From: Candidatus Aminicenantes bacterium UBA2190 | GTDB taxonomy: Bacteria; Acidobacteriota; Aminicenantia; UBA2199 | DNA length: 5,456 nt | Direction: 5' to 3' | Assembly: GCA_002335385.1 (NCBI GenBank) | Contig: DCVK01000047.1 | Span: forward strand, 1 to 5,456 | Made by a program: the position numbers and the translations under genes | Shown here: piece after piece, positions 1 through 5,456 of the stretch | Position numbering within the stretch: position 1 is the stretch's first letter | How the letters are laid out: each line of letters starts with the position of its first letter | Notes under the pieces: generated by a model | Seen by the model: only the letters and a program-made list of their open reading frames with translations | Database searches by the model: none | What the model was told of the DNA's origin: nothing

Positions 1-368
1 GGAAGCAGCGCCACCTGCAGACGCTCTCGCAGGCGTCGGTCATTTTTCAAGTGGGTTATCAGGTCATACAGGTGATCATGCTCATTGCTATCGCTTCGGG
101 CTGTTCTGAATTGGCGGTAAAGAAACTGGGATCCAGGTAAGGTGATTGTACGGTTCAGGTGCGAGAATATGCGGTCTATCTCAAGCTCCGTCCAGGTGCT
201 CTGGTCGACCAGATCATCACCGCCGGGATCCAACCGATAGAACGAAGAAATCAGATCCATGTCCTGCTCATTGTTGACTTTGCCGCGCCAGATATCGCGC
301 ACCAGCCGACGTTTTTTCAGTTCTTTCCCCCAGCGCAATTTGAACAGGTAACGTCTTATGGCGTTCAA
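1..368 (-). CDS. MutS-related ATPase, N-terminal part (runs off window)
   Basis: The minus strand is open from a TTG at 368 to the window edge: 122 codons of a partial gene. I read the protein by hand. It begins MNAIRRYLFKLRWGKELKKR and continues with the segment LVDQSTWTELEIDRIFSHLN (residues 54-73), then RTITLPGSQFLYRQFRT. This matches the start of the MutS core seen in short MutS-related proteins (pattern 'DdqTWnDLdld.vF..lnrT.s..G.q.LY..LR'). Such proteins lack the mismatch-reading N-terminal domain and end in an ABC-type ATPase, which here would lie outside the window. Their role is generally assigned to DNA repair or recombination but is poorly defined. An in-frame TAA at 378-380 makes TTG 368 the earliest possible start. 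It overlaps the exonuclease stop by 4 bases, so translational coupling is likely. No strong ribosome binding site is visible. G+C is about 52% (187 of the first 360 bases), well below the neighbouring gene. The family call is from motif recall and is fairly secure; the exact function is unknown. Confidence 0.75.
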   Translation of the reverse strand, partial: MNAIRRYLFKLRWGKELKKRRLVRDIWRGKVNNEQDMDLISSFYRLDPGGDDLVDQSTWTELEIDRIFSHLNRTITLPGSQFLYRQFRTARSDSNEHDHLYDLITHLKNDRRLRERLQVALL

Positions 369-1657
369 GTTATTTCGTTATTCTCTTCCAGCTTGGCGAT
401 CTTCTGCTGCAGGCGCCGCAGCCGCTTCTCCATCTCCTGCTGGCGCGATGGGGAGAGGCCGCCGTCGCCGAGGGCCTTCTCGACATAGGTGAGGGCCATG
501 GCGAAGTCACGCTCGCGGTGCTCGAAGTGCACCGAGAGCTCGCGCTGCGCCTGGGCGTCGTGCGCCGCCGCGAGCTGCTGCCATAGTTCCAGCGCCTCGC
601 CGTAGAGCTTCTTCTTTTTCAGGAGCACGGAGAGGCGCCGGGCGGCCAGGGTGGCCACGTCGTCGCGGGCGCTCGACTCGCGGGCCGCCTTGTAGAACTC
701 CTCGGCCTTTTCCAGCAGCCCGGCCCGCTCGCACAGGCGCCCCAGGCCGAAGATCTCGCCGCCGTCGTTGGTGAGCGAGTAGTCGTCCAGGTAGAGGGCC
801 CCCAGCAGCACCACGGCGGCCAATCCCACCAGGTCCATGGCGTTGTGCTCGACCACCGGCTCGATCAGCGAGAAGGCCTGGCTGCGCAGGAAACTGAAAT
901 ACAGGGCCGGGATCTCGCTGCCGTCAATGTCGTCCTCGCGCGACAGCCCCAGCAGCATCTCGCCCAGGAAGCCGAGCTTGCGCGAATCGAAGGTGTTGCG
1001 CCAGATGGTGCGCGCCGGGAAAAGAAAATCGAGATGCGGCAGGTCCTTCAGCGGGAAGCGCTGGCGCTGCAGGATGTAGCGCGTCTCCAGCAGCGGCAGG
1101 TCGAAGGCCTTGCCGTTGTAGGTCACGACGGCAGAAAAATCTCCTTCCTCCAGGAAACGGGCCACGGCCGCCAGGAACTCCCCTTCGCTGTCCAGGTCGA
1201 GGAGAATGAAGATCCTGGCCTGGAACGCCTGGTCGCCGAAGTAGCCGAACCCCAGCATGAAGGGGACGGTTCCCGTGCCGCCCGCCAGGCCGGTGGTCTC
1301 GCTGTCGAAAAAGACGGCCCGACGCGGATCGACTTCGGCGAACTCGCTGCCGGCGATAATCCCCAGGGCGCCCGGCTTCAGGGAGAGCCAGTCGCCCAGG
1401 CGGACCTTGCCGTAGCGTCCGTCGAGCGAGTAGGAGAAATCCCTGACCAGGAAGGTCCCGGCAACAGCTTCCGGTTTCCGCGGCTCCGGTTGGCGGGTAC
1501 CCGCGACCGGGGGCTTCACGCCCTGCTTGAGGTTGCGGCGTACGAGCTGGTCCAGTTTTTCCCTGGTCGAGAGGCCGCCCTCGCCATCCAGCTTGCGCCA
1601 TTCATCCTGGATGCCTTTCCTCTCAAGATCGTGCAAGCGGTCCTTCAGCTTTCTCAT
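365..1657 (-). CDS. yprB: YprB/MrfB-type DEDD exonuclease with TPR-like C-terminus
   Basis: This 430-residue protein has a central RNase H-like (DnaQ-type) 3'-5' exonuclease domain at about residues 114-295. The metal-binding residues are visible: D118 and E120 in FFDSETTGLAGGTGT, D186 in TYNGKAFD, and H271 and D275 in EHNAMD. Other family marks are PHLDFLFPARTIWR and DDIDGSEIPALYFSFLR. Residues about 308-398 look like TPR helices (ERAGLLEKAEEFYKAA and similar), and 403-423 form a charged, possibly coiled-coil tail. The order matches Bacillus subtilis YprB (MrfB), a DEDD exonuclease that works with helicase YprA (MrfA) in mitomycin-C damage repair. No helicase gene is in this window; the partner is the overlapping MutS-related gene. 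I chose the ATG at 1657 because the 27 residues gained by starting at 1738 are unlike the family and are encoded by an inverted-repeat arm and a hairpin. The ribosome site at 1657 is weak (GGAA). The family call is strong; the substrate is inferred. Confidence 0.88.
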   Translation of the reverse strand: MRKLKDRLHDLERKGIQDEWRKLDGEGGLSTREKLDQLVRRNLKQGVKPPVAGTRQPEPRKPEAVAGTFLVRDFSYSLDGRYGKVRLGDWLSLKPGALGIIAGSEFAEVDPRRAVFFDSETTGLAGGTGTVPFMLGFGYFGDQAFQARIFILLDLDSEGEFLAAVARFLEEGDFSAVVTYNGKAFDLPLLETRYILQRQRFPLKDLPHLDFLFPARTIWRNTFDSRKLGFLGEMLLGLSREDDIDGSEIPALYFSFLRSQAFSLIEPVVEHNAMDLVGLAAVVLLGALYLDDYSLTNDGGEIFGLGRLCERAGLLEKAEEFYKAARESSARDDVATLAARRLSVLLKKKKLYGEALELWQQLAAAHDAQAQRELSVHFEHRERDFAMALTYVEKALGDGGLSPSRQQEMEKRLRRLQQKIAKLEENNEIT

Positions 1658-1685
1658 CGGGTTCCGGCCGTACCATAGCACAGAA

Positions 1686-1708
1686 AACCCCAACCGGCAA
1701 TTGGGGTT
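1686..1708 (-). terminator. Terminator-like hairpin upstream of the exonuclease gene
   Basis: On the minus strand AACCCCAA (1708-1701) pairs perfectly with TTGGGGTT (1693-1686) across a 7-base loop, and TTCT follows directly, giving TTTTCT after the G run. The U-tract is short, so this is a modest intrinsic terminator at best. It ends about 28 bases before the exonuclease ATG, so it would act as an attenuator of that gene or as the end of a small RNA transcribed from the folded element upstream. The 5' arm also takes part in a competing hairpin (1704-1720). Confidence 0.5.
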
Positions 1709-1720
1709 AGTGCATAACCC
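1704..1720 (-). promoter_or_regulatory. Candidate antiterminator hairpin overlapping the terminator
   Basis: GGGTTA (1720-1715 on the minus strand) pairs with TAACCC (1709-1704) around a 5-base loop, TGCAC. Bases 1704-1708 belong to both this hairpin and the terminator-like stem at 1686-1708, so the two cannot form together. The pairing is read directly from the sequence; a regulatory switch is inferred. Confidence 0.4.
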
Positions 1721-1915
1721 AGGGGAAGTGAGAGGCATCGCTCACCACTCCGGTGCAGACCCATCGCCAGCTCGCCCGGCTTAACCTGACCAACTCGCCC
1801 CGCCTGCGCCGGGGCTCAAACAGTGGTCATGTTGCCCCAAAGGGGCGCAGCCGGGCTTGCTGGATGGGGACCCCTGCACCTCCGTTTCGTTCGCTTATGC
1901 CTCTCCCTTCCCCTG
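1720..1915 (-). ncRNA. Structured intergenic foldback: candidate leader RNA, small RNA or mobile repeat
   Basis: A long imperfect inverted repeat with a branched top. The paired blocks on the plus strand, from outside in, are: 1721-1738 with 1897-1914 (17 of 18 positions, extended by a C-G pair at 1720/1915); GGTGCAG 1752-1758 with CTGCACC 1874-1880; CCAT 1761-1764 with ATGG 1864-1867; CCAGC 1767-1771 with GCTGG 1859-1863; GCCCGGCT 1774-1781 with AGCCGGGC 1849-1856. At the top sit two hairpins: TGACCA 1787-1792 with TGGTCA 1824-1829, enclosing GCCCC 1797-1801 with GGGGC 1811-1815; and GCCCC 1834-1838 with GGGGC 1842-1846 around AAA. A large purine-rich internal loop separates the outer stem from the next block. 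I do not recognise a known RNA family: RNase P, tmRNA, SRP and cobalamin signatures were looked for and not seen. The minus orientation is preferred because the terminator-like hairpin and the exonuclease gene follow on that strand. A dispersed palindromic mobile element is the main alternative. Confidence 0.5.
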
Positions 1916-2049
1916 AAAATGAAAACAAAACTCGAAATGCCTTGGCAAATTTGTCAGGTTCATCAGTTCGCGATAGTTCTGCCTTCGCTGCTTGAATCAC
2001 CAAGATTTGGGCATAGGCGATAGATTGTCACGTTGCTGCTACTGCCGCT
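1916..2049. other. Intergenic stretch without recognised features
   Basis: This DNA between the folded element and the 3' end of aat contains no convincing gene. I see no good promoter on the minus strand: TTGCCA followed after 17 bases by TTTTCA is too poor a -10 to call. I also see no clear terminator for aat. Confidence 0.5.
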
Positions 2050-2067
2050 ACCACTATCACTACCACT
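2050..2067. repeat. Short hexamer repeat overlapping the aat stop codon
   Basis: There are three hexamers on the plus strand, ACCACT, ATCACT and ACCACT, preceded by looser GCT/ACT/GCC triplets from about 2034. On the minus strand the repeat supplies the aat TAG stop (2062-2060) and several further in-frame stops (TGA, TAG). A related string, CACTATCACT, recurs near 5361. Confidence 0.55.
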
Positions 2068-2755
2068 CTCTGATTGACATCTTCTCCCAGCTGCCGCGCT
2101 GGGTGCGAAAGCGCAGTCCCTGCCTCACGATCTCCAGGTAGCGGCGGCGCGGGATGGAACGGGCGCCCCAGGCGGCCAGGTGCGGAGTCGGAACCTGGCA
2201 ATCGATGACCAAGAAACCCGATTTTGCCAGCGTGCCGGCCAGCATGGCCAGGACGGCCTTGGAGGCGTTGTTCCCGAAATGAAACATCGACTCGGCGAAG
2301 AAGCAGCGGCCCAGCGAGACGCCGTAGAGTCCGCCGGCCAGCTCGCCGCCGCTCCAGGCCTCCAGCGAATGGGCATAGCCCAGGCGGTGCAATTTTGTGT
2401 AGGCATCGCGCATTTCCGGGGTGATCCATGTACCCGGCTGGCCGGGCCGCGGCAGGGCGCAGCCGTCCATGACCGCCGCGAACGCCCGGTCGAAAGTGAA
2501 GCGGAAATCGCCCCGGCGCAGGATTCTCCTCAGGGTGGCCCCGACATGGAATTCATTGGGGAACAGGACGAAGCGCGGGGCAGGCGACCACCACAGGAGG
2601 GGCTGCCCCTCCTCGTACCAGGGGAATATGCCCCGGCCGTAGGCGCGCAGCAGCCGCCGGGGCGACAGGTCGCCGCCCACGGCCAGCAGCCCCTCGCGCC
2701 CGGCCCGCTCCGGCGGGGGGAAATCAACCTGCTCTCTCAATCTGACGATCGGCAT
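2060..2755 (-). CDS. aat: Leucyl/phenylalanyl-tRNA-protein transferase
   Basis: This 231-residue protein matches the family's usual length (E. coli Aat has 234). It transfers Leu or Phe from aminoacyl-tRNA to proteins with N-terminal Arg or Lys, marking them for ClpS/ClpAP degradation (bacterial N-end rule), in the cytoplasm. Visible family marks are GIFPWY (42-47), WWSPAPR (55-61), TWITPEMRDAYTKLHRLGYAHSLE (starting at 109), GGLYGVSLGRCFFAESMF (141-158), NNASK (162-166), IDCQ (184-187) and TPHLAAWGARSIPRRRYL (190-207). E155 and Q187 correspond to the E. coli catalytic-site residues E156 and Q188. The ATG at 2755 has a good ribosome binding site, GAGGAG at 2765-2770, with 9 bases spacing. The gene is divergent from dcp and alone on its transcript as far as seen. 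It appears intact. I found no convincing promoter upstream. The identification is firm. Confidence 0.96.
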   Translation of the reverse strand: MPIVRLREQVDFPPPERAGREGLLAVGGDLSPRRLLRAYGRGIFPWYEEGQPLLWWSPAPRFVLFPNEFHVGATLRRILRRGDFRFTFDRAFAAVMDGCALPRPGQPGTWITPEMRDAYTKLHRLGYAHSLEAWSGGELAGGLYGVSLGRCFFAESMFHFGNNASKAVLAMLAGTLAKSGFLVIDCQVPTPHLAAWGARSIPRRRYLEIVRQGLRFRTQRGSWEKMSIREW

Positions 2756-2824
2756 CGCTTTACGCTCCTCGGCCTGGCTCCTGCGCCATGGTAGCAGAAA
2801 TCGCTCCCGGGCGCACGGCCAAAT

Positions 2825-2853
2825 TTGACATCAGGACGGCCAGCGGTTATAAC
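2825..2853 (+). promoter_or_regulatory. Sigma70-type promoter of dcp
   Basis: A perfect -35 box TTGACA (2825-2830) is followed, after exactly 17 bases, by TATAAC (2848-2853), five of six matches to the -10 consensus. Transcription would start near 2860 and give a leader of about 27 bases before the dcp start codon. No operator-like symmetry stands out around it. Confidence 0.8.
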
Positions 2854-2870
2854 CATATTTCACTTTCCCA

Positions 2871-2876
2871 AGGAGG
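2871..2876 (+). promoter_or_regulatory. Ribosome binding site that fixes the dcp start
   Basis: AGGAGG lies 10 bases before the ATG at 2887. The in-frame ATG at 2878 is only 1 base away and too close to be used, and the ATG at 2788 precedes the promoter. The site therefore supports 2887. Confidence 0.8.
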
Positions 2877-2886
2877 AATGACCACC

Positions 2887-5001
2887 ATGCTAAAAAGAAC
2901 CCTGTTGACCCTGCCGCTGTTGCTGACCGTTCTCCTGCTGGCAGCATTGCCGTCCGCCGCCGGGGACGTCGCCAAGGACAACCCGTTCTTCCAGGCGCGC
3001 ACCGCGCCGTTCCAGGCGCCGCCGTTCGACAAGATAGCCAAGGAGCACTTTCTGCCCGCCTTCAGGGAAGGGATCAGGAGGGAGCAGGCCGAGATCGACG
3101 CGATAACAGAGAACAGGAAAGCGCCGACCTTTGCCAACACCATCGCCGCCATGGACCACAGCGGCATCTTTCTCAATGACGTCAGCTCTGTTTTCTACGC
3201 CCTGCTGGGCGCCGAGACCAGCGACGACCTGCAGGCCATCGCCCGCGAGCTGTCGCCGCTGCTGTCGACCCACAACGACAACATCAGCCTGAACGCGAAG
3301 CTCTTTGCCCGCGTCAAGGCCGTTTACGACCGGCGTCAGAAGCTGGTCCTGACTCCGGAAGAGAGCTTTCTGCTGGAGAATACCTACAAGGGGTTCGTTC
3401 GCAGCGGCGCCCAGCTTGACGAAGCGCAGAAAGAGCGCCTGCGCGCCATCAACCAGCAGCTCTCCATGCTGGGGCTGAAGTTCGGCCAGCAGATGCTGGC
3501 CGAGACCAACTCCTCGCGCATCGTCATCGACTCACCGGAAGGGCTGGCCGGCCTGCCCGAGAGCGTGCGCGCCATGGGCGCCGATACGGCAAAATCCCTG
3601 GGCCTGGAGGGCAAATGGGTGTTCACCACCCAGGTGCCGTCCATGATCCCCTTCCTGCAGTCTTCGACGCGGCGCGACCTGCGCGAGGGGCTGCACCGCG
3701 CCTATTTCATGCGCGGCGATCGCGACAACGAGAACGACAACAAGGAGATCGTCAGGCAGATCGTCAGCCTGCGCGCCGAGCGCGCCCGGCTGCTTGGCTA
3801 TCCCACCTATGCCCATTTCGTCCTCGAGGAGCGCATGGCCAAGGACCCGGCCACGGTCATGGCCTTCCTGCAGAAGCTGTGGGCGCCGGCGCTGGAACGG
3901 GCCGGGCAGGAGGCGGCCGAAATGCAGGCCATCATCGACCGCGAAAAGGGCGGCTTCCAGCTCGCCTCGTGGGACTGGTGGCACTACGCCGAAAAACTGC
4001 GCCAGGAGAAGTACGCCTTCGACGACGCGCTCCTGCGCCCCTATTTCTCGCTGGAGAACGTGAAACTCGGAATATTCGCCCTCTGCGAAAAACTGTACGG
4101 GCTGCAGTTCCTGCCGCTTGAGAATATCCCCGTTTATCACCCCGAGGTCCAGGTCTACGAAGTCAGGGAAAGTAACGGCAGCCACGTCGGCCTGCTCTAC
4201 ATGGACTTTCATCCCCGCCCCGGCAAGCGCGGCGGCGCCTGGTCGGGCGGTTTCCGCCGCGCCTATTACGAGAAAGGCAAGCGCGTGGCGCCCCTCTCCA
4301 CCATCGTCTGCAACTTCACCCGCGCCGCCGCCGGCGCTCCCGCCCTGCTGAGCATCGACGAGGTCACCACTTTCTTCCACGAGTTCGGCCACGCGCTGAA
4401 CACCCTTTTCTCGAACGGCGTCTATCGCGGCCGCAGCATCCCCCGCGACGCGGTGGAGCTGCCGTCGCAGATCATGGAGAACTGGGCCCTGGAGCCCGAG
4501 CTGCTCAAGCTCTATGCCCGCCACTACCAGACCAACGAAGCCATACCCGCGGAGCTGGTGGAAAAGCTGAAGGCCGCCAGCCTGTTCAACCAGGGCTTCG
4601 AGACGGTCGAGTACCTGGCCGCTTCGCTCCTGGACATGGCCTGGCACACGCTGAAGGGCGGCGAGGCCATCGACGTGCGCAGCTTCGAGCGGGGGGCCAT
4701 GAACGCGCTGGGGCTGCTGCCGGCCATCGAACCGCGCTACCGCACCACCTACTTCAACCACATGATCTCCGGCTACGCGGCCGGCTACTACAGCTACATC
4801 TGGTCCGGGGTGCTGGACAAGGACGCCTACGAGGCCTTCAGGGAAAAGGGCCTTTTCGACCGGGCCACGGCCGCGTCCTTCCGCGAGAACGTGCTGGCCA
4901 GGCTGGGGACCGAGGACGCGCTGACCCTGTACAAGCGCTTCCGCGGCGCCGAGCCCAGGATCGAGCCGCTGCTCAGGAGCCGCGGATTGCTGAAGGAATA
5001 G
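2887..5001 (+). CDS. dcp: Secreted M3-family peptidyl-dipeptidase Dcp
   Basis: This 704-residue zinc metallopeptidase is predicted to remove C-terminal dipeptides from peptides outside the cytoplasmic membrane. A signal peptide is evident: MLKR, then a hydrophobic run to about residue 21, with likely cleavage after SAA (residue 25). No lipobox cysteine is present. The mature part begins NPFF (32-35) and continues in the typical Dcp N-domain (FDKIAKEHFLPAFREGI, APTFANTIAAMD, LNAKLFARVKAVYD). The catalytic motif is HEFGH (H498, E499, H502), with the third zinc ligand most likely E524 in VELPSQ. Substrate-binding residues lie in HMISGYAAGYYSYIW (625-639). The C-terminus YKRFRGAEPRIEPLLRSRG is Dcp-like rather than OpdA-like. 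By recall, the loop between HEFGH and the third ligand is about 3 residues shorter than usual, and one glycine is absent from the SGGY loop. Otherwise the gene looks intact and active. It has its own promoter and no downstream partner in the window. No clear terminator follows. Confidence 0.94.
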   Translation: MLKRTLLTLPLLLTVLLLAALPSAAGDVAKDNPFFQARTAPFQAPPFDKIAKEHFLPAFREGIRREQAEIDAITENRKAPTFANTIAAMDHSGIFLNDVSSVFYALLGAETSDDLQAIARELSPLLSTHNDNISLNAKLFARVKAVYDRRQKLVLTPEESFLLENTYKGFVRSGAQLDEAQKERLRAINQQLSMLGLKFGQQMLAETNSSRIVIDSPEGLAGLPESVRAMGADTAKSLGLEGKWVFTTQVPSMIPFLQSSTRRDLREGLHRAYFMRGDRDNENDNKEIVRQIVSLRAERARLLGYPTYAHFVLEERMAKDPATVMAFLQKLWAPALERAGQEAAEMQAIIDREKGGFQLASWDWWHYAEKLRQEKYAFDDALLRPYFSLENVKLGIFALCEKLYGLQFLPLENIPVYHPEVQVYEVRESNGSHVGLLYMDFHPRPGKRGGAWSGGFRRAYYEKGKRVAPLSTIVCNFTRAAAGAPALLSIDEVTTFFHEFGHALNTLFSNGVYRGRSIPRDAVELPSQIMENWALEPELLKLYARHYQTNEAIPAELVEKLKAASLFNQGFETVEYLAASLLDMAWHTLKGGEAIDVRSFERGAMNALGLLPAIEPRYRTTYFNHMISGYAAGYYSYIWSGVLDKDAYEAFREKGLFDRATAASFRENVLARLGTEDALTLYKRFRGAEPRIEPLLRSRGLLKE

Positions 5002-5080
5002 CTAGGGCCTGGCGTACGGCAACTACACAGAACCGATTTCTATTGACCAATGACAAGTAGCAGCACTAGGACGATCGATC

Positions 5081-5115
5081 GTGATTCGTGATTCGTAATT
5101 CGTGATTCGTGATTC
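5081..5115. repeat. Heptamer array, GTGATTC x5
   Basis: Five head-to-tail 7-base units. The first two and last two are exactly GTGATTC and the middle one is GTAATTC. The period of 7 and the gene-free setting argue against coding. It is flanked on the left by the palindrome CGATCGATCG (5072-5081). Confidence 0.95.
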
Positions 5116-5145
5116 GAAACGGAGACAAGTCGGTCCAGTGGCACT

Positions 5146-5166
5146 AGACGTCAGACGCCAGACGTT
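5146..5166. repeat. Heptamer array, AGACGTC-type x3
   Basis: Three contiguous 7-base units: AGACGTC, AGACGCC and AGACGTT. They differ only in the last two bases. Confidence 0.85.
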
Positions 5167-5266
5167 AGCAAGACAATCAAAAAGTTCTCGTGATGTGTAA
5201 CGAGGTGCAGCTCTTCCCGGATTCCTGCCAGTTCTCGTATTCTTCTATATACCCTGATCCCCTTTC

Positions 5267-5294
5267 TTCCTGTCCCCTGTCCCCTGTCCCCTGA
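5267..5294. repeat. Heptamer array, CCCCTGT x3-4
   Basis: Two perfect CCCCTGT units (5274-5287) are flanked by a third ending in A instead of T (5288-5294) and a degenerate TTCCTGT on the left (5267-5273). Confidence 0.9.
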
Positions 5295-5310
5295 GTTCTG
5301 GAGCTTCCGT

Positions 5311-5340
5311 TGACACTGACACTGTCACTGACACTGATAT
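5311..5340. repeat. Hexamer array, TGACAC x5
   Basis: Five contiguous 6-base units: TGACAC twice, TGTCAC, TGACAC and a degenerate TGATAT. The TGTCAC unit adds local inverted symmetry (CACTGTCACTG). Confidence 0.85.
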
Positions 5341-5383
5341 TCCTTCAGTGCCCTGCTAGCACTATCACTTTCTTTTTTTTGTT

Positions 5384-5411
5384 TTGGAAATTGGAATTTG
5401 GAGTTTGGAAT
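5384..5411. repeat. Heptamer array, TTGGAAT x4
   Basis: Four contiguous 7-base units: TTGGAAA, TTGGAAT, TTGGAGT and TTGGAAT. More degenerate TTTGG-containing copies continue to about 5445, close to the window edge. An eight-T run lies just upstream (5373-5380). Confidence 0.85.
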
Positions 5412-5456
5412 TTGTTTGGGATTTGGTGCTTGTGATTTGGAATTTAAGTCTTCCGA

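Larger units (their letters stand above)
5002..5456. other. Gene-free region rich in short tandem repeats
   Basis: No reading frame of meaningful length or recognisable protein is present on either strand. The composition is lower in G+C than the genes, and the sequence is dominated by several unrelated short tandem arrays, listed separately. GACAAGT (5052-5058 and 5124-5130) and GCACTAG (5063-5069 and 5141-5147) each occur on both sides of the GTGATTC array, suggesting a small duplicated unit. GTTCTCGT also occurs twice. No strong terminator for dcp was found. Confidence 0.7.

Noticed and set aside
159..488. Plus-strand open frame of 109 codons
   Set aside because: It crosses antisense to both the MutS-related gene and the end of the exonuclease gene.
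845..1678. Plus-strand open frame of 277 codons
   Set aside because: It lies antisense to the exonuclease gene, has no family motifs, and is explained by GC-rich codon bias.
1655..1738. Upstream ATG at 1738 as the exonuclease start, with a plausible GGAG ribosome site
   Set aside because: The added 27 residues are encoded by an inverted-repeat arm and the terminator-like hairpin and do not resemble the family N-terminus. The ATG at 1657 gives a normal start.
1753..2023. Plus-strand open frames of 80 and 66 codons in the intergenic region
   Set aside because: They run through the foldback element, have no ribosome site or family similarity, and are likely chance frames.
2756..2824. Promoter for aat on the minus strand
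   Set aside because: The best candidates (TTGGCC with TACCAT) have a spacing of about 23 bases, too poor to call.
2788..2886. ATG at 2788 (or 2878) as the dcp start
   Set aside because: 2788 lies upstream of the promoter, and 33 extra residues would precede the signal peptide. 2878 is only 1 base from the AGGAGG.
3532..4761. Minus-strand open frame of 409 codons
   Set aside because: It lies antisense to dcp, which is unambiguous. It is low-complexity and G/A/V/Q-rich, with no recognisable domain.
5081..5411. CRISPR-like array
   Set aside because: The repeats are 6-7 bases and contiguous, with no spacers.

Overview
The window carries four protein genes, two long non-coding stretches and no tRNA, rRNA or CRISPR array. 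From left to right: the start of a MutS-related ATPase gene (minus strand, running off the left edge); a YprB/MrfB-type DEDD exonuclease gene with TPR-like repeats (minus); a folded intergenic element of about 235 bases with a terminator-like hairpin; aat, leucyl/phenylalanyl-tRNA-protein transferase (minus); a divergent intergenic region with a clear sigma70-type promoter; dcp, a secreted M3-family peptidyl-dipeptidase (plus); and about 450 bases of gene-free DNA made largely of different short tandem repeats.

The organism is a GC-rich bacterium. Coding DNA at 421-600 is about 71% G+C by hand count, but the MutS-related gene is only about 52%. Aat and a Dcp with a signal peptide both fit a diderm (Gram-negative-type) cell. 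I cannot fix the phylum. Acidobacteriota or Aminicenantes-like lineages are possible, but that is a guess.

The two leftmost genes overlap by 4 bases (stop TGA inside TTGA) and are probably translated together. A DnaQ-like exonuclease beside a mismatch-recognition-type ATPase suggests a DNA-repair or recombination module. aat lies upstream on the same strand, separated by about 400 bases. dcp is transcribed away from aat from its own promoter at 2825-2853.

The most interesting part is 1686-1915. Read on the minus strand, towards the exonuclease gene, it forms a long imperfect foldback (outer arms match at 17 of 18 positions, with four further complementary blocks inside) topped by two hairpins. 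It is followed by two mutually exclusive hairpins, the second of which resembles an intrinsic terminator ending about 28 bases before the exonuclease start codon. This is the layout of an attenuator or riboswitch-like leader, or of a stand-alone small RNA. I do not recognise it as a known RNA family. The right end holds four unrelated tandem arrays that share a 7-base period, plus one 6-base array, recalling the heptameric STRR repeats of filamentous cyanobacteria.
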